A stretch of 54,036 nt of DNA, taken from NCBI GenBank assembly GCA_015228875.1, contig JADGCS010000014.1:1-54036 (forward strand). Reading direction: 5' to 3'. The notes beneath the pieces were generated by a model that ran no database searches, was not told the origin of the DNA, and was given only the letters and a program-made list of their open reading frames with translations. This document shows, one piece after another, positions 1 to 9,207 of the stretch. Source of the DNA: Deltaproteobacteria bacterium. Its GTDB lineage: Bacteria > UBA10199 > JADGCS01. Each line of letters starts with the position of its first letter. The first letter of the stretch is position 1. The position numbers were made by a program, and so were the translations under genes.

Positions 1-298
1 GGCTGGCCCTGTCACTTTTGAACAATTTATCCAAGGCCCTGCCAATAACGTCATCACCAACAACCGCATGGTCATACTGAGCGGACCATTCAGGGATTCT
101 GTAAAGAGCAGCAGGTTCAAGTAATATGCTTTTAAGTAAGACAGCAATGACATTTGCGTAACGATCATTTTGCAAGAAGGATTCGAGAATTTTGTCAAAG
201 CCCAGCATTTCAAGAGTCTGATCAACAAAAGGCATGGCACCGACCCTGATTTTTTTAAGATTCAAATTTTCTGCTTGCAAAACCATTCTTAATGTCAT
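1..298 (-). CDS. IS1634-family transposase, N-terminal part (runs off window)
   Basis: Reading the minus strand from the ATG at 298 gives an open frame to the window edge. It starts MTLRMVLQAENLNLKK and contains VGAMPFVDQTLEMLGF, then LLEPAALYRIPEWSA and DDVIGRALDKLF. This is the pattern of the DUF4277-type N-terminal domain of IS1634/IS4-like transposases (xxLYRxxEW and DDxxGRALDxL). The DDE catalytic domain would lie outside the window. Its start codon overlaps the start region of the divergent small ORF at 292-612, so the two share a very short promoter region. The element appears to have inserted into the kinase gene ending at 623. Confidence 0.7.
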   Translation of the reverse strand, partial: MTLRMVLQAENLNLKKIRVGAMPFVDQTLEMLGFDKILESFLQNDRYANVIAVLLKSILLEPAALYRIPEWSAQYDHAVVGDDVIGRALDKLFKSDRAS

Positions 299-612
299 AT
301 AGTATTAAGATGGAAAGAAAGCAAGAAGAAATTGAAATAAAAACAGCGGGTCCGGTATTACCAGGGAGCGTGACCATTGCCATGGCAAAATGTGGCAAGC
401 CGACCTGTGTTTGCCAAACGGATCCGGAGAAACGTCATGGACCATACTACCGGTGGACAGGGGTTGTTGATGGCAAGAGGACAACAATCACGATCACTGA
501 GAAGGAGGCAAGCGAGTGTCGAAGGAGAATAAAAAACTGGAATCGTTTTCAGCAAAAATTGACCTTGATTATCAAAAATGCGATGTCAAGGGCACCATGG
601 AACGATCGTTAA
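292..612 (+). CDS. DUF6788-type small protein accompanying the transposase
   Basis: A 106-residue basic protein with the signature GSVxxxxxxCGKPTCVCQ, then HGPYYRWTxxxxGKRTT and a C-terminal helix rich in R/K. This matches the DUF6788 family, small proteins with a CGKPxCxC knuckle and an HGPYY motif that are often found next to IS transposases. The Cys pairs suggest metal or nucleic acid binding, but no function is established. An alternative in-frame ATG at 310 would avoid overlap with the divergent transposase start and may be the true start. No convincing Shine-Dalgarno is seen for either. Confidence 0.6.
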   Translation: MSYSIKMERKQEEIEIKTAGPVLPGSVTIAMAKCGKPTCVCQTDPEKRHGPYYRWTGVVDGKRTTITITEKEASECRRRIKNWNRFQQKLTLIIKNAMSRAPWNDR

Positions 613-622
613 AAACTGCAAC

Positions 623-1786
623 CTATTGATAAACAATAACTACCTCGGAAGAAATTGCACGTTTCAAAGTGCGGAATGTAGGGTTAAACTCTTTCCATGA
701 CAGGATATTGGTGCAAAATTCACCCCTCACATAATTGATACACTCGCTTAAAAATCTCGACTTGCCGCTCCCCGACCCGCCTGTGACAATTAAAAAGGGG
801 GTGAAAGAATAGTCCTCGAGTTTAATCCTTTTAAAATAGAGATCCCTGAACCTTTTGAGATCGACCTCTCTGCCTATGAGCGCCCCACGTTCGGGCAGAT
901 AACTCATTCTGGTCTCTTTGGTCTCGATCTCGTAGGGCGTGGTCTTAAACAGATTCATTTCTTTTATGATGGCCTCGCAACTTAAAGGCCTGCGATCTGC
1001 CTCTTTTGCCATCATGGTGATAATAATATCATTCAAATAGGGCGGTATATTTTGATTGATGGCTATCGGCGGCGGGGGCGATTTGTGTAAGTGCTTCCAG
1101 TGCACCTCATGCGGGTCGTCAACCTCTGACGTGAAAGGCACCCCTCTGGTGAGTACCGTGTAAAAAACACAACCCAGAGAATAAATATCAGACCTGCCAT
1201 CGGGCGTTTCGCCCTTGATGACCTCGGGAGAGGTGTAGGCGGGTGTGCCCAGAATGTTCACATTGTCAGGGTCCTCTTTTGCCCTTGCCTTGTAGTCAGC
1301 AGACTCGAAAAAATTGGCGTAACCAAAATCGATGATCTTGATTGTGAGCGTGTTGTCGCTGCCCCTGACCACAAGGATGTTCGGGGGTTTAAGATCAAGG
1401 TGGTATATTTTTTTTGAGTGCAGATAATTAAGCGCCCGCAGGGTTTGTACAAGCAGGTCCTCGCTGTCTTGTATGGTGCCGTTTTCGGTGGCCGTAAACA
1501 GGTCCTCGCCCTGCACAAATTCTGTGACAATGTAATATTCTCCGAAGTTCTTATCATAACCAGAATCAAGGACCTTGGCAATGTTGGGGTGATTGAGCCC
1601 TTTTAATGTCTCAAACTCCCGTTTAAAAGACATGAGTGGGGAGAGCCGATCCCCGCGATGCGGCCGCTTTAAAAATTTCATGGCGCACTTTTGACCGGAC
1701 TTGATATCGTTTGCCAGATAAACATTTCCCGTAACGCCGTGACCAAGGCGTTTTATTTCTTCATAACGATTTGCATAAACTACCAT
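623..1786 (-). CDS. Ser/Thr protein kinase with truncated C-terminal AAA domain
   Basis: Hanks-type kinase domain: glycine loop GHGVTGNVYLA, ATP lysine in AMKFLKR, catalytic loop HLDLKPPN, DFG in DFGYA, activation-segment end GTPAYTSPEV. After about residue 310 a second domain starts with GREVDLKRFRDL and Walker A GGSGSGKS, as in kinases fused to STAND/AAA_16 ATPase modules. The ATPase breaks off about 40 residues after Walker A, and the last residues before the stop lie at the IS element end, so the gene looks truncated by insertion. The frame opens at 1876, but ATG 1786 has GGGG 8 bases upstream and starts right before the kinase fold. It is last in a minus-strand operon with the HDOD, XRE and sigma-54 genes, 44 bp after the HDOD stop. 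Confidence 0.8.
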   Translation of the reverse strand: MVVYANRYEEIKRLGHGVTGNVYLANDIKSGQKCAMKFLKRPHRGDRLSPLMSFKREFETLKGLNHPNIAKVLDSGYDKNFGEYYIVTEFVQGEDLFTATENGTIQDSEDLLVQTLRALNYLHSKKIYHLDLKPPNILVVRGSDNTLTIKIIDFGYANFFESADYKARAKEDPDNVNILGTPAYTSPEVIKGETPDGRSDIYSLGCVFYTVLTRGVPFTSEVDDPHEVHWKHLHKSPPPPIAINQNIPPYLNDIIITMMAKEADRRPLSCEAIIKEMNLFKTTPYEIETKETRMSYLPERGALIGREVDLKRFRDLYFKRIKLEDYSFTPFLIVTGGSGSGKSRFLSECINYVRGEFCTNILSWKEFNPTFRTLKRAISSEVVIVYQ

Positions 1787-1830
1787 AATAAAACCCCGCA
1801 GCATTTTGTGTGTGCTGCGGGTGATAAAGC

Positions 1831-2826
1831 CTACAATACATTTCTGATTCTCAATTTGAGTTCGTTGACATCGCAATCCATTCGCTTGGCAACGATATCG
1901 TGGTTTGTCGCCAATACATCCATCGCCGCCTGTAATGTCTCCATCCTTTCGCCAAACTTTTTATAGGTTTCGTTCTCTCTTTTGGAAGTCACTCTTTCGT
2001 ACAGAGAGTTCTGCATGGCATAGCACTCGTGGGTGAGCGCCTTGAGATAGTCGGGTTCGAACCTGAAATCCGCGGCATCGTAGTTTTCCAGATCGATGCT
2101 TAAAGAAACGTTTTGGCGCCTGACCACATTTTTTCCGGTAAAGGACTTGATACGTTCCTCAGTTACTTTTTTGGCTTCTTTGCTTTTAACACAGATCAGG
2201 CTCGAAGACGACTGGATGAGGTTGTCCTTAAGGTTATCCATCATTCTCACGATTTTAAATAGTTCTTCCTTGTCCAGATCGATCTGGGGTAAATCGCACA
2301 TAAAGTCATCCAGATTTTCTCTAAATGCAATTCTAAAGTCCTTGTCTGTAAATCTGTTAATCATTTTGAGGTACGCGCATTCTTTTGACAACTCGTGATA
2401 GGCAAGGTTGTGATGTTCCAATAATAACTTTACCACAGGCTCGTCATAACCCCAGTTGGAGGCTATTTCGGCGCTGATGACGGGGTGAAAATGATAATTG
2501 ATGCTTTGTAAAATTTCGTCGTCCAGATTGTATCTGATGTATTGTTGTTTCGAGACAAACTCGTTGTCTTCGGATTCTTCCTGCAGAGAAGGCGACAACA
2601 TCACAAAAAGGGCGTACGTCCCCAGTCCCTGCATGGCTATCCCTTGTTGCAAGAGATCGTAATTAACATCGGAGGGCAGCAGCGGTTTGATCATACCGGC
2701 CATTCTTAAGGCCAGCGAGTGAAACTCGTGAAACATCTGCAACGGTTCCAGATCTTTTACAAACTCGTAAATGCCGATCTTGTGGAGCATCATGTAAAGA
2801 AGTACCGCAAATCTTTCTTTTGACAT
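1831..2826 (-). CDS. HDOD/HD-like signalling protein
   Basis: 331 residues. The first half carries an HDOD-like pattern: LLYMMLHKIGIYEF in place of the usual LLHDIG helix, then HPVISAEIASNWGYDEPVVKLLLEHHN, matching the family's HxxxGAxIxxxWxLPExVxxxIxxHH. HDOD proteins are usually non-enzymatic HD relatives used in regulation. The second half is helical and charged without a domain I can name. The frame stays open upstream of the ATG for about 48 codons (to the stop near 2976) and that stretch also looks like HDOD sequence (AAHHKLFSPNHPVKSF), yet it has no ATG, GTG or TTG. The real N-terminus is therefore uncertain. It lies between the XRE gene and the kinase, probably co-transcribed. Confidence 0.6.
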   Translation of the reverse strand: MSKERFAVLLYMMLHKIGIYEFVKDLEPLQMFHEFHSLALRMAGMIKPLLPSDVNYDLLQQGIAMQGLGTYALFVMLSPSLQEESEDNEFVSKQQYIRYNLDDEILQSINYHFHPVISAEIASNWGYDEPVVKLLLEHHNLAYHELSKECAYLKMINRFTDKDFRIAFRENLDDFMCDLPQIDLDKEELFKIVRMMDNLKDNLIQSSSSLICVKSKEAKKVTEERIKSFTGKNVVRRQNVSLSIDLENYDAADFRFEPDYLKALTHECYAMQNSLYERVTSKRENETYKKFGERMETLQAAMDVLATNHDIVAKRMDCDVNELKLRIRNVL

Positions 2827-2963
2827 TGACTTAAAGCAGTCTCTAAAACTTTTTACGGGGTGATTTGGAGAGAACAGTTTGTGATGGGCCGCACAAAGGT
2901 AGGCCCCGTAGTGGGCGCAATTTTCGGCATACTGGCTTAGTGTTTCGTCATCACCTGTAAAGA

Positions 2964-3617
2964 TTACGCATCAAGGCGAAGATTGTATAACTCATCTTGT
3001 TTGATATCTATATAGCACCATGCCTTGTGAATAAAAGGAACCTCATCCTTGTTTAATTTAAGGGGTTCTTCGAAGGATTTAAATACTTCGAGGTAAAATG
3101 TGTTTTTGTCAATAATGTTTATTCTTCTAAAAAGCAGTCTGCCGTTATGCAATACAATGACATTGTTTTTGTTTATCACTGTATCATCGGGATCAGCCAC
3201 GACTACCCATCCGGACAGGAAGGGGTCCATTGAGTTGTCGTTGATCACGAGCCCGTAATATCTGGTATGCAATAAATTAGAGAGGGTATGCACGAATCCC
3301 ATGGGTGTGTTTGTTGGAAACCATTCTTGAGACCATGTGACATTGTTTTTGTTTGAGGACGTATTAACATGGCCAACGATGGGGATTTCGTGGTTGTCTC
3401 TTCCCCCCTCCTGCCCCATAGCCTTGCGCCAGAACTCATCAACATTGACATCGAGTATGTGGCAGATCTCTTCTACTTTGCCTGTATGAATTTTAACCTT
3501 GTCGTTTTCGAGTCTGCTTAAGCTTTGAATGGATATGTCGAGCTTTTGAGCGAGCGAGGATTGATCGACCCTTCTTTTTTTTCTATAAAATTTGATGAGT
3601 TTTCCCAGATTATTCAT
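2964..3617 (-). CDS. XRE-family regulator with S24/LexA-like C-terminal domain
   Basis: 217 residues. An N-terminal helix-turn-helix (residues about 5-60, QSSLAQKLDISIQSLSRLEN) is followed by a C-terminal S24-like fold with VINDNSMDPFLSGWVVVAD, which contains the SM nucleophile motif seen in LexA and CI repressors. The lysine expected in the second catalytic motif (xVKRL) appears as Arg (LLFRRI), so self-cleavage may be lost. It probably binds operators near this operon. It follows the sigma-54 activator by 66 bp and precedes the HDOD gene on the same strand. Confidence 0.75.
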   Translation of the reverse strand: MNNLGKLIKFYRKKRRVDQSSLAQKLDISIQSLSRLENDKVKIHTGKVEEICHILDVNVDEFWRKAMGQEGGRDNHEIPIVGHVNTSSNKNNVTWSQEWFPTNTPMGFVHTLSNLLHTRYYGLVINDNSMDPFLSGWVVVADPDDTVINKNNVIVLHNGRLLFRRINIIDKNTFYLEVFKSFEEPLKLNKDEVPFIHKAWCYIDIKQDELYNLRLDA

Positions 3618-3683
3618 GATGATTTGGTTTTGGTTTTACTGCAAGTGGCTGCGTTTTTCCAATCCTATTTGAGTCGGTGTGGC

Positions 3684-4712
3684 TCATTCCTGGCAATCAA
3701 GGTTTGCCCTGTTTAGTTTGCCGTAAGCCGTTGACCTGGAGATCCCCAAAACCCGGGCCGCTTCGGTCACGTTACCACTGTGCATACGAACAATTTTTGT
3801 GATGTATTCTACCTCAAGGCTCTCAACGAACGACTTGAGGGTCATCACTCTTTTTATCTCCGTTGTTTTTTTATGATCAGGCTGATCATAATTAAATGTC
3901 TGATCTGGATTGTTATTGTCGATGATCTTGTCCGTTAAATGCCTTATTTCTACAACTGCCCCTTCTACCAGGATGCACAGTGCCTGGATCAGGTTTTCCA
4001 GTTCCCTGATGTTTCCGGGCCACGAGTAGGCCTGAAGAAATTTGAGGGCAGGTCTTGACAGGCTTTTTCTGCGTTCCCCGCCATGTTTCTTAAAAAAATA
4101 ATCGGCAAGGATGGCAAGATCGCCTGTGCGTTCTCTGAGAGGGGGCATGGTAAAGGTGATCACCTTCAATCTGTATAAGAGATCCTCCCTGAAGTTACCC
4201 TTTTTAACCTCCGCAGCGAGGCATTTATTGGTTGCCACAATGACCCTAAATCTGAGTTTGAGTGGCGTGTTGCCGCCGACACGGTAAAACTCTTTTTCTT
4301 GTATGACCCTCAACAACTTTGCCTGCATTCTTGGGTTGAGGGAATCGATCTCATCCAGAAAAATATCGCCGCCATGGGCTAATTCAAACTTGCCTGACTT
4401 TCTTTTATCCGCGCCTGTAAAAGAGCCTCTTTCGTGTCCAAATAATTCGGATTCAATCAGCGTCTCTGGGACAGAGGCACAATTGATTGCAATAAACGGT
4501 CTCTGTTTGTTTTTTTCTATCTCATACAGGTACCTTGCCAGTAATTCCTTTCCGGTGCCACTCTCTCCCTCTATGAGCACATTTGTATTGTGGCCTTTAA
4601 GCCTATCGGCCTTCTCGAGAACAGCCTGCATCACAAGAGATTGGGTAATGATTTCAAAAGGATTGTGATGTAAGCGCGCACCCTCACTCATAAACGGTAA
4701 ATGATGACTCAT
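3684..4712 (-). CDS. Sigma-54-dependent transcriptional activator without a receiver domain
   Basis: AAA+ sigma-54 interaction domain directly at the N-terminus: Walker A GESGTGKE, a GSFTGA loop (a variant of GAFTGA that contacts sigma-54), Walker B GGDIFLDEID, arginine-finger region REDLLYRL, and WPGNIRELEN. A Fis-type DNA-binding helix-turn-helix ends the protein (GNVTEAARVLGISRSTAYGKL). There is no receiver, GAF or PAS domain, so control may come from partner proteins such as the downstream kinase or HDOD protein (inference). ATG at 4712 has GAGG 6 bases upstream; the frame opens 4 codons earlier with TTG. First gene of the operon. Confidence 0.88.
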   Translation of the reverse strand: MSHHLPFMSEGARLHHNPFEIITQSLVMQAVLEKADRLKGHNTNVLIEGESGTGKELLARYLYEIEKNKQRPFIAINCASVPETLIESELFGHERGSFTGADKRKSGKFELAHGGDIFLDEIDSLNPRMQAKLLRVIQEKEFYRVGGNTPLKLRFRVIVATNKCLAAEVKKGNFREDLLYRLKVITFTMPPLRERTGDLAILADYFFKKHGGERRKSLSRPALKFLQAYSWPGNIRELENLIQALCILVEGAVVEIRHLTDKIIDNNNPDQTFNYDQPDHKKTTEIKRVMTLKSFVESLEVEYITKIVRMHSGNVTEAARVLGISRSTAYGKLNRANLDCQE

Positions 4713-4932
4713 GTTGCACCTCAAAGTTGAAGGATGACCGGTAATTTAAACAAAAATGACATCTTTAACAATATGCACTACAATAAAATTTAAAATAACA
4801 CAACCCACGCTCTATGTTATCGCATATTATGTCATGCGAGTTGCTAAAAATAAACAAAAAAGTTTAAGTCGTTGTGCCGGGGCCGTAACAACGTGATGTT
4901 GATGCATTAAAGGCATCTCAACGCCTGTATGG

Positions 4933-4974
4933 GTGCTTGGTGGCACGTGCTTGGTGGCACCTGCTTGATGGTAC
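4933..4974 (+). repeat. Three imperfect 14-bp tandem repeats
   Basis: GTGCTTGGTGGCAC occurs at 4933 and 4947, with a degenerate third copy at 4961. It lies in the 390-bp gap between the sigma-54 activator and the palindromic element at 5104. The unit resembles the GGTGCCA/TGGCACC motifs repeated near 19.5, 20.3 and 22.3 kb. I see no gene in this gap. Confidence 0.6.
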
Positions 4975-5103
4975 GTATCAGTTGACACCGCCCCATCGAT
5001 CTGTTTTCTTACCCCGACGAACCCAATCGACAACCCGACACAGCAAAGACCACCACATCACGGAGCGATGCCCTTGTATTTGTTTTTCGCTGCAACCATA
5101 AGT

Positions 5104-5257
5104 AGTGTCTGTCGGGAAAGCCCCTGTTTCTCCGGAAGTTTGAAAATTTTGCCGCTTGCAAAATATTTCAAACCCTGAAAAATTATGTCTTTATATTTTG
5201 TCACGGGACATGATTTTTCAGGACTCCTGCGAAACAGGGCATTTCCCGACAGACACT
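5104..5257 (+). mobile_element. MITE-like palindromic element, about 154 bp
   Basis: The ends form an inverted repeat of 27 bp with 25 matches: AGTGTCTGTCGGGAAA at 5104 and its complement ending at 5257. Inside sits a second inverted repeat of 16 bp (15 matches): CCTGAAAAATTATGTC at 5176-5191 against 5207-5222. No coding capacity. The element ends 20 bp before the permease ATG, just 5' of its AGGAGG. Related ends occur at 24369/24549, 22295 and 38717. Confidence 0.7.
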
Positions 5258-5277
5258 CAATAACAGGAGGCCCTGCC

Positions 5278-6731
5278 ATGTCCATGTTTTCCACCAAATC
5301 CATCGACAAGCTTCTGGACGAGGCCAATCGTTCTGATCGCTCTTTAAAAAAGGTCCTTGGCCCTCTGGATGTTGTGATGGTGGGTATTGGCGCCATTATT
5401 GGTGCCGGCATCTTTGCCATGATCGGCGAGGCGGCAGTCGGGGCATCCAGCGGGTACCCGGCGGGTCCCGCCCTTGTGATCTCTTTTCTTCTCACTGCCA
5501 TTGCCTGCGGTTTTGCGGCCCTCTGCTACGCGGAGCTTGCGTCGATGGTCCCCATATCGGGGAGCGCCTACACCTATACTTACGCCACACTCGGCCAGAT
5601 TGTTGCGTGGATTATCGGGTGGGACCTCATTATCGAATACGCGATCGGCAATGTTGCCGTGGCGATCAGCTGGTCCGGTTATTTCTGTGATTTTATAAAA
5701 AACACATTTGGATTTGAGTGCCCGATCTGGCTGCGGATGGACTATCGCAGTTTTGTGCAGAAGGGACTTGATCTTGCCACAGTGCCCATTTCTTTGACCT
5801 TCCCGTTGTTTTAAATCTTCCGGCGGTTGTGATTGTGCTGCTTATCACGGCTCTCCTTGTGATTGGCATCAAGGAAAGCGCGCGCCTCAACAACATGATG
5901 GTGGCCTTTAAAATCATCATCCTTCTCGTCTTTGTGGGGATTGGCTTTTATTACTTTGACAGCAGCAACTGGGTCCCCTTTGCGCCGGGCGGGATCAAGG
6001 GGATACAGGTTGGTGCTGCCACTGTTTTCTTTGCCTACATTGGTTTTGATGCCGTCTCGACGGTTTCGGAGGAGACACGGCGGCCAAAGCGTGACATGCC
6101 CATCGGGATTATCGGGTCTCTTATCATTTGCACGATCCTGTACATCCTTGTTACCGTTGCGCTGACCGGCATGATCCCTTTTATGGCCCTTAAGGAAAAG
6201 ATAGCCGAGCCGCTCGTGGTGGGGCTTGAGTATCATCATGTCAACCGGTGGGTGATTGCCCTGATCTCTTTTGGTTCTGTGGTGGCCCACACGGCGGTGC
6301 TTCTGGTTTTTCAACTGGGACAGCCGCGTATCTTTTTCTCGATGAGCCGCGACAAACTGCTCCCCTCATATTTTGCGCGGATTCACCCCAAATACAAAAC
6401 ACCCCATGTCACCACCATTTGGACGGGCGTGATTGTGGCCGCCCTCTCTGCATTCTGCAATATCGATGAAATGGCCAGTCTGTGCAATATTGGGACCCTC
6501 TTTGCCTTTGTGCTTGTCTGTCTCGGCGTGATTATTCTGCGCTTTAAAGACCCGCACCGCGAAAGGCCCTTTCGTGTCCCCTTTGGCATTCTCTTTCCCA
6601 TATTGGGGATCGCCTTTTGTCTTTTCTTGATGGGTGGGCTTGATGTGGTGACCTGGATCAGGTTTGGCGTGTGGCTCGCCATTGGACTTGTTATCTACTT
6701 TTGTTATGGTTACAGAAAGGCGCGGGCTTAA
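5278..6731 (+). pseudogene. APC-family amino acid permease, interrupted by a one-base frameshift
   Basis: The ATG at 5278 has AGGAGG 7 bases upstream. Residues 30-50 contain GIGAIIGAGIFAMIG, the TM1 signature of APC amino acid transporters; about 12 membrane segments follow across two frames. Frame one ends with TAA at 5812-5814. The protein continues smoothly in another frame from about 5795 (FDLPVVLNLPAVVIVLL) to 6731. Adding one T in the TCTTTG run near 5793 restores a protein of about 484 residues, the normal family length. This is either a real mutation or a homopolymer sequencing error. The substrate is unknown (cationic amino acid transporter-like). It converges on the MMPL gene and overlaps its 3' end by 41 bp. 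Confidence 0.8.
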
Positions 6732-9207
6732 GAAAAAGCTGCATCATCACGGGCAGAAAAAAGAGCGAGGTGACCATGCACGCGCCAAGGCCCACGATGG
6801 CCATCCATCCAATCGATTGAAGCCCCGGGTGACGGGTAAAGCACATGCCGCCGTAACCTATAATGGCCGTGATGGAGGCCATGAGTGCCGCACCGCCGGA
6901 GGTTCTTAAAACATCCATGATACTTTTTCTGCCCATCTCCTCAAAGCGGTCCATGATCTGCACCGAGTTGTCTTCGCCCATCCCGATCATCGCGGGGATG
7001 ACGATCATGTTGTAAAAATTAAGCCGCATGTCGGTCACAGCCATGATGCCCAGCATCCAGAAGACACCTGTGGCAAGGGCAAAGAGCACCAGTGCGGAGC
7101 GTTTGACATCGCGGTAATGCAGACCAATGAGGACCAGCATCATCAGGGAGGTGAGAAAGATCGCCGCCTTTGCCCCTTTAAACAAGGTCTGCAGGACCTC
7201 GGCAAAGACAATAGAATCACTGACCGCGTAAAATTTTTTGCCAAGCGCTGTTACTTCATGCACGTCATCGTAAAAGGCGCGGGCGTTGTAGCCGTTGTCC
7301 AGTTCGAGCTGGGGCAGGGGCATGGTACCGGCAACAGAGGTTGTCTGTTCCCCCGTGTTTCCCCAGAAGACCTCTTTGATGTCGGAGGGGATATCGGACG
7401 GCGTGATCCTTTTTGTCTCGGCAATCGCCTTGGTAAATTCATCGAGCAGTTTTTTCTCGTCCGCGTTGAGTGTGTTTAAGGCATCATCCCTGAGCATGGT
7501 GTTTATATCTGCAAGGATCGCGAGTTTTTCGTCCTGATCAAAGGGCACAAGGTCATAGTATGATCTGAAGAACTGGATTGTCTTAAAATTATTGTCATTC
7601 TTCTGCCTGTCACGCAGGACCTGTCTCATTTTGCGGGCCTGCGCCTCGTTTTCGACCAGGTAAGATGCGGGGGAGTTCACCCGGCCTGATGTTTGTTTGA
7701 CAAGGCTCTTTTGATACTCGCGGTGTTCGAGTTTCATCTTGAGCTTGCTGAAGTCCCATTCAAACTCGAGGTTAGAGAGCCCAAACAGGGAGGCAATCAC
7801 AAGGGCAAGGCAGAGGGTAAGCAGGAGTTTGGGAATGGGAAAACCTCTGATTCTTTCAGGAGACAGGTGTTTTATCTCGGATACCACCCTTTGTTTGTGC
7901 AGCAGCAGAAGATTAAACCTGTCCACCAGCAAAAGCAGACACGGAAAGAAAAACAGGTAACACAAAAGGGCAATGATGAGCCCGTTGCCCGCGATCCATC
8001 CAAACTCCGAAAATCCCTTAAAGTCGTTGAGAGTCAGGATATAAAAACTGGCGACCGTGGTGATGACCGCTGTGGTGCAGCTTTTACCGGTGCGGGTGAT
8101 TACATTTCGGTGGGCCTGCTCGGCGGAGCCGCAGCGGCGCACATCCTGGATATAACGGGTCGCCATGTGAATCCCGATATCCACCCCAAGGCCAAAGATA
8201 ATCGAAAACAAAAACGAGGTGACAAGGTTAAGCTGTTTAAAAAAAATAAAGCAAAAGGAAAAGGCAATCAGTGTGGACATGATCATCGGGATAAAAACAA
8301 GGATCACCGGAACCAGGCCAACGAGGAGTGTGGTGAGTACAGAGCCAAAGACCTTTTCTTTAAACAACATTCTTAGAAAATAGAGGTACAGCGCGCAAAA
8401 GATGGAACAGAGGCTGATCATTCCGGCGATTTTAAGGTCGTGCATCAGGGCCTCGTATTGATCCACACGGGTCTTTATGGCACCCGCATAACCATATTTG
8501 AGCGCAGGATGAAATGTTTTTAGATCCATTTTTTTAAGGTGTTCATCGACCTCTGTGCCAAATTTTTTAAAGTAACTGATGCCTTCGTCGCCGCCGGACG
8601 GGTACACATCCAGCACAAAGACGGTCTCGTCTTCATTGGTTCTGTAGCGGTTTTGCACGCCGCTTGCGTATTCGTCCTTGTACCTTTTTATAAAATCATC
8701 AAAGGTGACATCGTCTTTTTTTTCTTTGCCCGTCTCTTCGTCTTCAAAGTCAATGTACAACCCGCCCAGTTTTCTTTTTTGAATTTTTTCTTTGATGCGG
8801 TCACGGATGTTGTAGAGGTCTTCGAGCTCGATCAGCAGCAGTTTATAACGGTCGATAAAATCATACCCGATTTTTTCGATGATGACCGATTCGATGGACG
8901 ACAATCCCAAAAGATGATCGCGGACAGCAAAGAGAGCCTTTTTGTTGGCTGCAGGGTCCGGTGATTCGAGGATCACAAACAGACTGCTGCGGCGGTTGAA
9001 TTTTTTTTTGATCTCGTCACTGTAATGGACGCTGGGGTAGTCTGCGGGCAAAAGATGAATCAGGTCGGTCCTGATGGTGGTTAACAGCTTGATGCCATTG
9101 GGGGCCGCAAGGACGGTGAGTGCCATGCCCAGCAGGAGAATGGGGATATAAAACCGTTTTTGCAGGTTTACGAGCGACGTGAATATTTTTTCTGCGAATC
9201 TGTGCAT
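6691..9207 (-). CDS. MMPL/RND-superfamily exporter
   Basis: 838 residues with the two-fold layout of RND transporters: one N-terminal membrane helix, a large soluble loop (residues about 50-250), 5-6 helices with GLGVDIGIHMATRY, a second soluble loop (about 480-680), and a final helix bundle with VIPAMIGMGEDNSVQIMDRF. The GxxxD elements in TM4 and TM10 belong to the proton-relay type of MMPL/HpnN-like lipid exporters. The likely substrate is a lipid or hydrophobic compound, unproven. The start codon directly abuts a copy of the 84-bp repeat family (9208-9318), and I see no Shine-Dalgarno in that junction. Downstream of the NSS transporter on the same strand. Confidence 0.85.
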   Translation of the reverse strand: MHRFAEKIFTSLVNLQKRFYIPILLLGMALTVLAAPNGIKLLTTIRTDLIHLLPADYPSVHYSDEIKKKFNRRSSLFVILESPDPAANKKALFAVRDHLLGLSSIESVIIEKIGYDFIDRYKLLLIELEDLYNIRDRIKEKIQKRKLGGLYIDFEDEETGKEKKDDVTFDDFIKRYKDEYASGVQNRYRTNEDETVFVLDVYPSGGDEGISYFKKFGTEVDEHLKKMDLKTFHPALKYGYAGAIKTRVDQYEALMHDLKIAGMISLCSIFCALYLYFLRMLFKEKVFGSVLTTLLVGLVPVILVFIPMIMSTLIAFSFCFIFFKQLNLVTSFLFSIIFGLGVDIGIHMATRYIQDVRRCGSAEQAHRNVITRTGKSCTTAVITTVASFYILTLNDFKGFSEFGWIAGNGLIIALLCYLFFFPCLLLLVDRFNLLLLHKQRVVSEIKHLSPERIRGFPIPKLLLTLCLALVIASLFGLSNLEFEWDFSKLKMKLEHREYQKSLVKQTSGRVNSPASYLVENEAQARKMRQVLRDRQKNDNNFKTIQFFRSYYDLVPFDQDEKLAILADINTMLRDDALNTLNADEKKLLDEFTKAIAETKRITPSDIPSDIKEVFWGNTGEQTTSVAGTMPLPQLELDNGYNARAFYDDVHEVTALGKKFYAVSDSIVFAEVLQTLFKGAKAAIFLTSLMMLVLIGLHYRDVKRSALVLFALATGVFWMLGIMAVTDMRLNFYNMIVIPAMIGMGEDNSVQIMDRFEEMGRKSIMDVLRTSGGAALMASITAIIGYGGMCFTRHPGLQSIGWMAIVGLGACMVTSLFFLPVMMQLFLKPAPFCNHNKSR

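Noticed and set aside
4933..4974. Sigma-54 promoter (TGGCAC-N5-TTGC)
   Set aside because: TGGCAC is present, but the -12 TTGC element at the right distance is not; the sequence is a tandem repeat.
4827..5033. 68-codon minus-strand ORF in the gap before the permease
   Set aside because: It mainly translates the 14-bp repeat region, has no RBS and no family resemblance.
7693..8376. 227-codon plus-strand ORF opposite the MMPL gene
   Set aside because: Antisense shadow of a well-supported gene with low-complexity Lys/Gln/Gly composition.
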